A DNA stretch of 64,000 nucleotides from Gloeopeniophorella convolvens. Its lineage: Eukaryota > Basidiomycota > Agaricomycetes > Russulales. The notes under the pieces are model-generated. The model did no database searches and was not told where the DNA came from. It saw only the letters and a list, made by a program, of their open reading frames with translations. Where the stretch lies: positions 1 through 64,000 of the forward strand of contig WTXD01000052.1 in NCBI GenBank assembly GCA_022496205.1, in the 5' to 3' direction. The position numbers were made by a program, and so were the translations under genes. Of the stretch, positions 1 through 9,380 are shown piece by piece. Numbering within the stretch: position 1 is the stretch's first letter; each line of letters opens with the position of its first letter.

Positions 1-358
1 CGAGTTCGTGGAGATCGTGGGGGAAACTGATGATACGGAGTTGGCGACGATTGTATTCTTCTCTGCACCAGCGTCGGAAGTTGTGAAAACCAAGGTAGTT
101 TCGGGTAGGCAAGGTTTGACCGATGTAGATGATTTCTGGGTGGTGCGCAACGTTATCACGTTGGATGTCGATGAGTCGGGTTCTGCTGAGGTTTCTTGGA
201 TCTTCAGGGGTTGGCGTACGTTGTACTGGTGGTAACGCTACTTGCGGTAGTGGTGTCGGAGGACGGTGTCTGGGAGACCGTCGACGATTAGGTCTGGATG
301 CCAGGATTGCGACAGAAAGACTCTGATAGTCTAAAATACAGGGTACAGGAGGATCTGA
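1..358 (-). other. Open, coding-like segment E (unrecognised), runs off left edge
   Basis: On the minus strand this stretch is open from the TAG at 359-361 to the left edge, in the same frame as the segment before that stop. It reads as a proline/arginine-rich part (RRRSPRHRPPTPLPQ) followed by a more globular, aromatic-rich part (IIYIGQTLPTRNYLGFHNF, then RRWCREEYNRRQL). There is no methionine codon in it. I do not recognise the family. It could be the continuation of segment D by read-through of the TAG, a separate exon, or decayed sequence. Codons prefer C or T in third position, which suggests past or present coding. Confidence 0.35.
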
Positions 359-1083
359 CTAGATCTCTAAATACTGGGTGTCGGTAAGGTCACTGGTGTC
401 TTGTAGGTCGAGGTCGCTGATAGTGTGGATGCTGGGGACGTCGTTGTCTGTTGCTTCTTGTTCTTCGTCGAGGCTGAAGTTGCTGACGATGCTTGGGGCG
501 TTGTTCCAACTGTTTTCTTCAACGTCTGATTCAGGGGTTGCGGGAGGAATAAGAGGAGGTCGTCGAGGTACAGGATACAGGAAGTCGTTGTTTGATTGGA
601 CAAGGTCGAGGTCGAGAGGATTACTTATGATCCAGTGTGCGTCTTGCAGGTGCAAGGTATAGTTGCAGAAAGGGCCGGAGCGGATAGAGTAGAGAGGTAC
701 TAGAGGGTTTTCTTGAAGTAGGACAAGTTGAGCGAAGTGGAGACGAGTCTGGTATGGAGTAGTGATGAAACGTTCAAGATAGTAGATTCGATGGCCGGTA
801 AGGATTTTCTCGATGAGATGTTCTTTGTGGACTTGGACGATGTTCCACCAGAAGAGCTCGAGTTCGAGCCAGAGGTTGGTGGTTTGGATGGGTTCCCAGC
901 GTACACCGCTAGGTCGTTGAAGGAACCAGAAGAGGTGCTGTTCTTCTACAGCACTTTGGACAATGTTCCTTTCAGCGTTGAACCAGTGACTGAGGTGTAG
1001 ATCGTTGTCAAAGAGTTGTCCGAATGGGAGAGATCGCCGAAGTCTTGTTAAAACCGGGGTAAGCCAAGAGTCAGAGCGGACTA
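359..1083 (-). other. Open, coding-like segment D (unrecognised)
   Basis: A minus-strand open frame of about 240 codons ending at the TAG at 359-361. It has an aromatic- and leucine-rich middle (for example LWLELELFWWNIVQVH) and an acidic, serine-rich end (ATPESDVEENSWNN). It contains no methionine. It picks up where segment C stops (TAG at 1081-1083) but in the other frame, so one base has been gained or lost, or a frame change takes place, around 1081-1140. The C/T-ending codon use supports real coding history. No domain recognised. Confidence 0.35.
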
Positions 1084-1392
1084 GAGTGTCGGTAGAAAAG
1101 TCGTGGACCGAGCACGAGGGTCGTAGAACTGGAGTCGGATAATGCGATGAAGGACTTGATAATATTTGTCGAAGAAGCGTCGGTAGGCTTGGTCAAAGGT
1201 TAGGCGATTGTCGTCGTTGTAAGGATCAGATGGAGTCCTTCAAGCAATACTTGGGGTGGTGCTTCCACTGAGTCGAGTCTGAGTCAATAGTATCTCCCAC
1301 AGAGGTGCTACGCACTCTAGAAAACGATTGGGCAGATACTACTACTGGTACAAGGTAGTCGACTTGGTTTACTGGGTTTACAGGAACTCTTC
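1081..1392 (-). other. Open, coding-like segments B and C (unrecognised), frame changes at both ends
   Basis: Two short minus-strand open stretches link the large ORF A to segment D. Segment B (about 1392-1226, ends TGA) reads VNPVNQVDYLVPVVVSAQSF and further. Segment C (about 1226-1081, ends TAG) reads LTFDQAYRRFFDKYYQVLHR. The frames alternate A, B, C, D as 1-2-1-2 (by coordinate modulo 3). Neither piece has a methionine. Either the gene is broken by three small indels, or translation changes frame, or I have missed small introns. Confidence 0.3.
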
Positions 1393-2898
1393 TACCGGAA
1401 TATGGACGATGGCGAGGAGGTTGGAGTCGATAACGAGGAAGGGATCGTCGCCTATCTGCTTGATGTTGTTGGGAACGCGAGCGTAGGCGGTGAAGAGTTT
1501 GAGGTGGGGGTAAAGGCTGCAGGCGTCGTTCACGACGGAGTACCGGTTGTCGATGCGGATGAGGCGACCGTGGTTGAAGTGGAGGTTACCTTCAGTGGTG
1601 AGGACGCGGCCGTCGAGGAAGTCAATGTGACGAAGGGGAATTCTTGCTCCTTCGTAGAGTCGTTGGGTGCCGAATGCGAGGTCTTTGAAGGTGTGGATGA
1701 GGTGGTAGGTGAAGTCGTAGCGGATGGCGCCAAGGGGGAGTTCTCGGCAAGGGGGAGTATAAGCGGTGACGGCGCAGATGTACTGTGGTGCGTATGGTGG
1801 ACCTTGTCCGTTTACACGCGTGGAAGGGATGGTGATGTAGTGCTTGGGAAGGATGATCGACCTGAAGGGACGGACTTCAGGGAGGAACTCGTCGAAGTGG
1901 GTGAGGTAATAGAGGGCGCTGCTGATACGAGGGACGTGGAAGGGCTGGTGGTGGTTGCCGACTGCTGCTGGGTAACCGTGTAGGACTTGGGCGATGCGCT
2001 CGTGGTAGTAGTGGTTGGTGTGAGCGCAGTCAGGGGATGGTGCACGGCGAGGGAGAACGAAGTGGTTCTCGGCGTAGTCAGTGAGGTCCTCACTGAACTC
2101 AGAGATGGAGGGGGAGCGACGAGGCGGAGCCTGGTATGGAGGAGGTGCGTGATCTGGGATTTGCTCAACTGCGACGTCGACTAGGATTTCAAGGGCAGGG
2201 GCAGGTGCTGGATTGGGAGCGAAGATTAAGGGAGATATCGTCGCTGCTCGCGAGGGTATGGGAGTTGGTACAAGATGAGGAGCAGGAGCAGGAGCAGGAC
2301 TGAGCGCAGGAGTATGTGTCGACGATGCAGGATGAGGAGAAGGGGCAAGGATAGAGAGATGCGAAGGGGAGTAAAGAGGCGAAAAACGCGACAAGCGAGG
2401 CTGGGGAGTGGATACGACAGGGGAGGCTGGAGTAGGCTCGACCAAGGGGCTGGGAGCTTGTTCACCAGTACGAGAGGGGCCAGGAGTGGGAGACTGAGGG
2501 ATGACTGAGGTGCGTACAATTTCTGCGAAACGTTCTTGCACTTGTTGAGCTCTGAGGCGGACTAGGAAATCGAAGGCCGAGTGGTGAGGAGAGGGAGAGC
2601 GAGGTGGTACAGTGAGAACGTCGAGGATTTGTCCTGGTTCGACGTCGATCGGAGATGGGGAGCGCGGATGGTATGATGGAGAACGAGGCGTGGGTGGAGG
2701 GCGAGGAGTGGAGACGAGAGGAGGGTACTGGAGTTCAGGAGACAGTCCACGAGTGGGAGTGCCGTAGTCAAGAAGGGTTGGCGGTCCACGAGGGGGAGCG
2801 TCAAGATCAGAGTAGGACGAGGGACGAATCAGCGCTTGAGGATGAGCACGGTCCGAGAGGAGCGCGGTCTGAGGTGCGGTAATTCCAAAGTAAGACAC
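1378..2898 (-). CDS. Large proline-rich, methionine-free ORF A, unrecognised
   Basis: A 507-codon open frame ending at TAA 1378-1380. It has no ATG at all; the frame opens at 2913 after a TGA and the first possible near-cognate start is a GTG at 2896-2898. Roughly residues 1-270 are proline/serine-rich and low in complexity (many SPSP, PPRSP, PAPAPA runs). Residues about 280-500 look globular (LPLGAIRYDFTYHLIHTF, then LYEGARIPLRHIDF). I recognise no domain and assign no function. It lies about 230 bp downstream of a TATA-like box on the same strand. It may be a gag-like or other mobile-element protein, or a decayed gene; the sequence alone does not decide. The plus-strand ORF opposite it (1402-1983) is its shadow. 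Confidence 0.4.
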   Translation of the reverse strand: MSYFGITAPQTALLSDRAHPQALIRPSSYSDLDAPPRGPPTLLDYGTPTRGLSPELQYPPLVSTPRPPPTPRSPSYHPRSPSPIDVEPGQILDVLTVPPRSPSPHHSAFDFLVRLRAQQVQERFAEIVRTSVIPQSPTPGPSRTGEQAPSPLVEPTPASPVVSTPQPRLSRFSPLYSPSHLSILAPSPHPASSTHTPALSPAPAPAPHLVPTPIPSRAATISPLIFAPNPAPAPALEILVDVAVEQIPDHAPPPYQAPPRRSPSISEFSEDLTDYAENHFVLPRRAPSPDCAHTNHYYHERIAQVLHGYPAAVGNHHQPFHVPRISSALYYLTHFDEFLPEVRPFRSIILPKHYITIPSTRVNGQGPPYAPQYICAVTAYTPPCRELPLGAIRYDFTYHLIHTFKDLAFGTQRLYEGARIPLRHIDFLDGRVLTTEGNLHFNHGRLIRIDNRYSVVNDACSLYPHLKLFTAYARVPNNIKQIGDDPFLVIDSNLLAIVHIPVEEFL

Positions 2899-3128
2899 TA
2901 GAGTCGCAGCTGATCAGAGGGTGTAAGAGACTGTCCAAATGTCAGGACTCACTCGCGGGGTGCGCGCAGAGAGGATAGCAGAGGGTTTGGAGAGCGTCAC
3001 AAGGGGGAACAGAAGATGAGCTGCGAGTATTGCAGATACGAGGGGGAACACACTAACAGTGCTATTGCAGTGCTAGGTACAGATGAGAGTGCCACAGATG
3101 GACAGTCTGAGGACCACTGGGCGATACA

Positions 3129-3159
3129 TGGGGGTCTTATATACTACTGGAGACCCCCA
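3129..3159 (-). promoter_or_regulatory. TATA-like box inside a perfect 9-bp inverted repeat
   Basis: TGGGGGTCT (3129-3137) and AGACCCCCA (3151-3159) are exact reverse complements with a 13-nt spacer holding TATATA. Read on the minus strand this gives TAGTATATAAG about 240 bp upstream of ORF A. The first minus-strand ATG of the window (3127-3129) overlaps the repeat edge. It is therefore a candidate core promoter for the leftward transcript. Function is inferred, not shown. Confidence 0.35.
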
Positions 3160-3367
3160 GACGAATCTGGTCTAATTACTGATGGGGATTCCAGAGGGGA
3201 TTCCCCATAACCTCTCCTCTCTGATACGCTTCTTAGATTCCATCGCAGAGTGGGGCTTGAGGCCCCATGGAGTTCTTGATGATCAGAGTCCCAAAGAGGA
3301 CGCATGAAGTGTTTCACCTTGATCAAGGTTCTGGTTACTTTGGGACGAGTAATATGGCCATTCTGAG

Positions 3368-3387
3368 AGATCCCTAGTCCGGGATCT
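3368..3387. repeat. Perfect 7-bp inverted repeat
   Basis: AGATCCC at 3368-3374 and GGGATCT at 3381-3387 form a small perfect palindrome with a 6-nt loop, in the noncoding stretch upstream of the prolyl oligopeptidase gene. No function can be assigned. Confidence 0.5.
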
Positions 3388-3488
3388 TGGGGGTATTCCA
3401 GGGTTAATTGGCCATTAGGGAGTAGGGCGAGGAATGGGGGTGAAGGGTCACGTGATGCATTTCGACTTGTAGTCGCAATGTGAGTGGT

Positions 3489-3513
3489 ACGCGTCGCATT
3501 GTGAGCGACGCGT
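3489..3513. repeat. Perfect 9-bp inverted repeat
   Basis: ACGCGTCGC (3489-3497) and GCGACGCGT (3505-3513) are exact reverse complements around a 7-nt loop. It is one of three perfect palindromes within 400 bp, which suggests a regulatory or mobile-element end rather than ordinary spacer. Confidence 0.55.
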
Positions 3514-3767
3514 AGGGTATTTACTGGTAGGGCTGGATTTGCTCTAGTGTTCTGAGCAGTTCGACCTCCTTGAGGCCCTAGTGTTCGTGACAGTAACTAG
3601 GTAAGCGCAAGTCCGGAAGTACCGGAAGTAAAGTACTTGCCTCAGTCAGTGAAGTCAACAGACTGAGGCTACAAGGGCGAAAACAGTGTCCTTTATATAC
3701 ACAAAAGGAGTGTGGTTTGCATGTAATAAACAACAGTAACATGTGATAACTAGAGACCCATGTGAAA

Positions 3768-3831
3768 GCGGAACTAAAGTGGGTTGACCGGAACTGCAGG
3801 TGGGTCAACCGGAACTGCATGTGGGTCATGG
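3768..3831. repeat. Short tandem repeat, 21-bp unit
   Basis: Two full 21-bp units (3779-3799 and 3800-3820) differ at three positions. They share the core ACCGGAACTGCA and are flanked by partial units on both sides. Such short arrays are common in fungal LTRs and intergenic DNA. Confidence 0.6.
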
Positions 3832-4411
3832 AAGAGCCCAGAAGAATCTAGAACAGGAACGAAAGTAGGTACAGCCTTAGGGGCTAGAACAAAGTGATGT
3901 CATATACATTGTAGATCAGATAGCTCACAGATCACCGAGTCCCTTATCTAATCTAATCAGAGATGTCCTTCCTGTCCTGAGTCCTGTCCATCTCAACACC
4001 TGACCCCACTCTGCGCTGCTGCACTTGCTCATTCTGGACCTCCATCTTGTACCAACATATGCCACCCCATCTCCTGCTGCTCCCATAACCACCAGCTCAA
4101 CCCAACATATGGACTTTATCCGGATTTCATGAAAATCACGTGACCTATATTAGGGTTAGGGGCTGACATAACCCTAGGGGGTTCCTGGTGATGGCAATCT
4201 TACCGATCAGGCCCTTAGGCCTTAGTGCGAGTCAGATGATCGAGCCGTGAATTGAACTCATTGTCACGGGATACAACCGTCCGCTCAAGACTTGGAGATG
4301 CTCTTGCCTATCGCTCGATTATCTCGCGGCTCGCTATTGCGGTCTCACACCAGACTCTCCATCTTACGCCCTTCACACTACCCAAGTATCATCTGCTCTC
4401 TCAGACGGAGC

Positions 4412-7400
4412 ATGGCCTCGACCGTGTGGACACCGAATCGTTACCCCTCCGCGCGACGTTCCGATCACATCGATACCTACCACAGTGAAGCGAAGGGCGA
4501 GGTAAAGATTCATGACCCATATAATTGGCTAGAAAAGGACGCCGAGGAGAAAGATGCATGGGTTGCTGCTCAAGAGGCCTTCACACGTGGATTCCTGGAT
4601 GCTAATTTGGACCGGACCAGGCTGGAGGAGGAAATCAGAACGAGTACCGACTATGAGAAGGTGAGCCATCTGTTCGTGACGAGGCTGAGAGTCCTGATAC
4701 ATGAGCAACCCTTATCAGTTTGGCCCTCCAGTTCTGAGGGATGATGGTCGATGGTACTGGTCATACAACAGCGGCTTGCAGGCACAATCCGGTTCGTGCT
4801 TCTGCTCGCATGCACATCGACTATCTTGGCTCAGAGCATCCCACCGTCTCAAGTCTATTACCGATCGAGGGATGGCACGCTCCCGAACTCTGTCTATGGA
4901 TCCGGCGGTGAAGTGTTTTTCGACGTGCGTTGCGTTGTGCCTCTCCAGATGCAAATAATTCATCTTCCTACATCAGCCCAATGTTCTCTCAAAGGATGGA
5001 TCCGTTTCTCTCAGCACTGCGGCTTATTCGCGTGACGGTAAATGGTTCGCATATGCACTATCTCGTTCCGTACGTGCTCCGTGCTATTGTTCGCTGAGTG
5101 CGTTGCGGAAATAATACATTCATTCTCCAGGGTAGCGACTTCACAAACGTCTATGTTCGCTCCACTGAACACCCACTCACCGACGCAAACAATGACCTGC
5201 GCCTAGCAGATGAGCTCCGCTTCGTCAAGTTCTCCAGCATCGCTTGGACCCACGATAATCAAGGATTCTTCTATCAGGCGCGTTCATCCTCTCCGGTGGC
5301 TTCATTGAAATGACTCATTTCTCCCCAGAGATTCCCCGATCGTACATCGCATGGTCCCGCCGACTCGGATAACGCAGGAACGGAGACTGACGGTGATCGA
5401 GATGCAGAGCTGTTCTACCATAGGGTTGGGACAAAGCAGTGTACGTCTCCATTCGCCACTCGGGGGTTGCAACGTCTCTCTGAGCTGCTGCAATTCAGCG
5501 CGGGACATCTCGGTGATCAAGAACCCCGAGCAGCCCCAGTGGCTATGGGGTGCTGGCATCTCCGAGGTCGATGGACGATGGCTAGAGCTGTCCGTCTCTC
5601 GTGACACTTCACGGGTGCGTCCTCAGTTGCCGCTACCCCGCTCTTATTGAACCCAGGTTAGAAAAATCTGCTATGGCTCGCAGACCTCGAGAAGGATACG
5701 ATAGGGCCGAATTTGAGTTGGATCAAGCTGGTTGATGGCTTCGATGCCGAATATAGCATGTGCGTGTCACGATTCTGCGCGCTCTGCGTAGCTGACTGTC
5801 CCTCGTTAGCATCGGAAACGATGGCTACACCTTCTACTTGCACACGAATGTCGATGCACCCCAATACAAAGTCATCACTGTCGATGTCGAAGCATTCATC
5901 AAGGCTTCGAAGGCCGGCTCTGCGCACATCAAGGACTTCTCCAAGGACCTTATTCCCGAAGACAAAGACGCCCACCTTGAGGATGCGTCCATCCTCGGTC
6001 AAGACCGGCTAGTGCTTGTCTACAAACGCAACGTCAAGGACGAACTCTATATCCACGATCTCAAGACTGGGCAACAACTCAAACGTCTGGCCTCGGACCA
6101 TGTCGGCTCCCTGGCTGCGTACGGACGGCGCAAGCAGCCGTTTTTCTTCGTCTGGTTGACGGGCTTCGATACACCCGGCGTCGCCGCCCGATACGACTTC
6201 ACCAAGCCGAGCGGTGGGAAGGCCGACGGAAAGTGGAGTGTTTGGCGCGAGACGAAGGTTAGTGGCCTAGCAGGAGAGGGTGGGTTCCTTTCAGAGCAAG
6301 TCTGGTATAAGAGCAAGGACGGCACCAAGGTCCCGATGTTCGTGGTCCGCCACAAGGATACGCCCCTCGATGGCACAGCACCTGCGATTCAATATGGTGC
6401 ATCACGATCGTACCCGTTTCGATGTGACACTGACTGGGCGTGCAGGCTATGGAGGCTTCTCCATCTCCATCGGGCCATTCTTCAGCCCGTCTATCCTCAC
6501 AGCCATGCGTACATACGGCTTTGTGTTGGCGGTCCCCAATATCCGTGGCGGTGGTGAGTTCGGCGAAGAATGGCATCTCGCTGGGACCCGTGAGCGCAAG
6601 GTGAGCCATATACAATGCTGGAGAAATCATCACTGAAGGATCCGTCTATGAAGGTGAATTGCTTCGATGATTTCATCGCCGCCTCGTGAGTTGCCTGCTG
6701 TACAACCCAATAGCCTGAGCTGCAACTTCCACTTTAAGGGAGTGGCTGGTCGAGAACAATTACGCAGCAAAGGGCAAGATTGCCATCAACGGTGGATCGA
6801 ACGGCGGTACGTCGTATAGACTCAGGCTCAATTGAACTTTCGAACCGTTCATCGTCATATACAGGTTTACTTGTCGCTGCATCGGTAAACCGTGGACCTG
6901 AGGGTCTTTTTGGGGCCGCCATTGCCGAGGTCGGCGTTCATGACCTCCTGAAGGTGACCTCCCAATGATGTTGAGAGATAATGATTACTGATTACCCTGG
7001 AACTCCAGTTCGCCGACTTCACTATTGGACGTGCTTGGACATCGGACTACGGCAACCCGCACGATCCCCACGACTTTGACTTTATTTATCCTATTTCCCC
7101 AGTGCACAACGTACCGGCCAACAAGACCCTTCCGCCCATGCTGCTCCTCACTGCCGACCGTGCATAGCAACCCCCTCATTAAATTAAACAAAATGCTGAC
7201 CCCGCATGCGCAGACGATGATCGCGTTGTACCGCTTCACTCCTTCAAGCTTGCGGCGACACTGCAGCATGTGGCAGCTAGCAACCCGCACCCCTTGCTCC
7301 TTCGACTCGAACTCAAGGCTGGTCATGGCGCAGGCAAGTCAACCGAACTTAAGTAAGTGTTATCAACTGCCCCGAGATGGTCGCTCTGAAAGTGTTGCAG

Positions 7401-7491
7401 AATCAAGGAAGCCGCAGACAAATGGAGCTTTGCCGCACAAACCATTGGACTCAAGTGGAAGGAGAACGTCACAGGGAAGACACGAATGTAG
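4412..7491 (+). CDS. Prolyl oligopeptidase (S9A serine peptidase)
   Basis: Cytosolic peptidase that cuts short peptides after proline. About 16 exons can be joined in frame from ATG 4412 ([18 protein letters not shown]) to TAG 7491, giving roughly 740 residues, normal for the family. The N-terminal part matches the propeller side. The catalytic Ser sits in NGGSNGG (about 6790-6866, split by an intron), the Asp in [12 protein letters not shown] context after LLLTAD (about 7215), and the His in KAGHGAGKS (about 7325). The intron at 5278-5328 appears to be GC-AG. An upstream in-frame ATG at 4298 would add 38 basic, Ser/Arg-rich residues that could target mitochondria. Nothing nearby suggests a toxin-processing POPB role. 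It converges on TAD2, whose gene ends 101 bp away. Confidence 0.93.
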
Positions 7492-7592
7492 AGCGGTCAA
7501 TACAATTTCACTAGCGAAGACAGCCAGTCGACGTGGACGGCTCTAACTCATTTATGTTCTTGGTGTGGGCTCTCGGGAGGGAATGTCGGTTT

Positions 7593-8381
<789 letters not shown>

Positions 8382-8618
8382 TCACCCCGTCGTGGGCACG
8401 GCACAGTAAAGGCTGAAGCAAGCGCACCGGGCGTACCATTTACTTCAAAGCCGTCCGGAAGGGGACCCGGCGCGGTGCCATCGGCCCGACGCGCTCACTT
8501 TCTTGAACTCGATCGCAGTGCGCGTTCCGCGTTCAGAGTGCGCATCCACGGTTTACCACGCTTATCTCATAGCTAACGGCCAGTTGAATTTGCCAGGCTC
8601 TCTGACGGCGTCCAGGCT

Positions 8619-9362
8619 ATGCTGCGACTAGCCTCGACCCCACTTCTCCGTTCCGGCGGTGCATGGAGCCTCCTCGGCTCCCGCCAGCTAGCCCCACACA
8701 CTGCAGGCACCCGGTTCTCGTCGAACGACGTCCCTCCAAAGAACCAAGATATTCCATATGCTCGTGTCCGCGTCGTCGACCCCGAGACCGGCAAGCCACG
8801 ACCACCACAGCGCCTCACCGACGTCCTTGCCAACCTCGCGACCACCGAGCGGCCTCGCCCGGGGGGTCAGCCGAAGGTCTTCGTCACCGAGTTCGCGCAG
8901 CTCGTGGCCCCGCCATCTGACGCGACGGATGGCTATGCGCTAGTAAGACTCATTAACAAGAAAGACTCGGTTGCGCGCGAGAAGGAACAGCGTCTGAAGA
9001 AGGCTGCGAGCCGGCGCGCGAGCGAGGAGAAGGAAGTGCAGTTCGCGTGGAACATCGGCCCCGGCGATCTCGAGCACAAAATCCGCAAGGCACACCAAGA
9101 TCTCGAGCGCGGCGTGCGCGTGCAGCTCATCTTCGCGCGCAAGGCAAGCGGCGGCATGGCGCGCGACGCCAGCACGAAGCAGGAGCAGGACGCGCTCGTC
9201 ACGCGGGTGGTCGAGGCACTATCGGACGTGGGCAAGGAATGGAGGGTGCGGGAATACCGGAAGAGCATGACCACTGTGTATATGCAGGACCCTAAACGCC
9301 CTATTCCCCACAAGTCCATGTTGGCGGCGAAGGAGGCAGCGAAGACCACCACACAGTCATGA
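8619..9362 (+). CDS. Mitochondrial translation initiation factor IF-3
   Basis: Single-exon gene of 247 codons. The first 35 or so residues are Arg/Ser/Leu-rich (LRLASTPLLRSGGAWSLLG), as in a mitochondrial presequence. The C-terminal half fits the IF-3 C domain: a short helix with LEHKIRKAHQDLERG, then VQLIFARK, and the strand near MTTVYMQDPKRP. IF-3 keeps the small mitoribosomal subunit free and checks start-codon pairing. It is unusual here for lacking introns. Its stop is only 18 bp from the stop of the convergent PPR-like gene, so the mature transcripts must overlap. Confidence 0.85.
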   Translation: MLRLASTPLLRSGGAWSLLGSRQLAPHTAGTRFSSNDVPPKNQDIPYARVRVVDPETGKPRPPQRLTDVLANLATTERPRPGGQPKVFVTEFAQLVAPPSDATDGYALVRLINKKDSVAREKEQRLKKAASRRASEEKEVQFAWNIGPGDLEHKIRKAHQDLERGVRVQLIFARKASGGMARDASTKQEQDALVTRVVEALSDVGKEWRVREYRKSMTTVYMQDPKRPIPHKSMLAAKEAAKTTTQS

Positions 9363-9380
9363 TCACGGTCAACCCGTTAT

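Larger units (their letters stand above)
2914..4411. other. Noncoding, palindrome-rich spacer; possible LTR-like remnant
   Basis: No convincing gene is present. The stretch holds the palindromes and the tandem repeat listed separately. Its right part, read on the minus strand, starts TGTCAGCCCCTAACC at about 4169, which is the kind of TG start an LTR would have. I could not find a matching CA end, a target-site duplication or a second copy, so a retroelement is only a possibility. The last 240 bp should carry the promoter of the prolyl oligopeptidase gene. Confidence 0.3.

Noticed and set aside
1402..1983. 193-codon plus-strand ORF (DDGEEVGVDNEEGIVAY at the start)
   Set aside because: It is the exact antisense of ORF A, whose C/T-ending codon bias shows that the minus strand is the coding-like one.
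4412..7491. POPB-type (toxin-maturing) prolyl oligopeptidase
   Set aside because: No precursor-peptide gene or other toxin gene is nearby, and the sequence fits a general house-keeping POP equally well.
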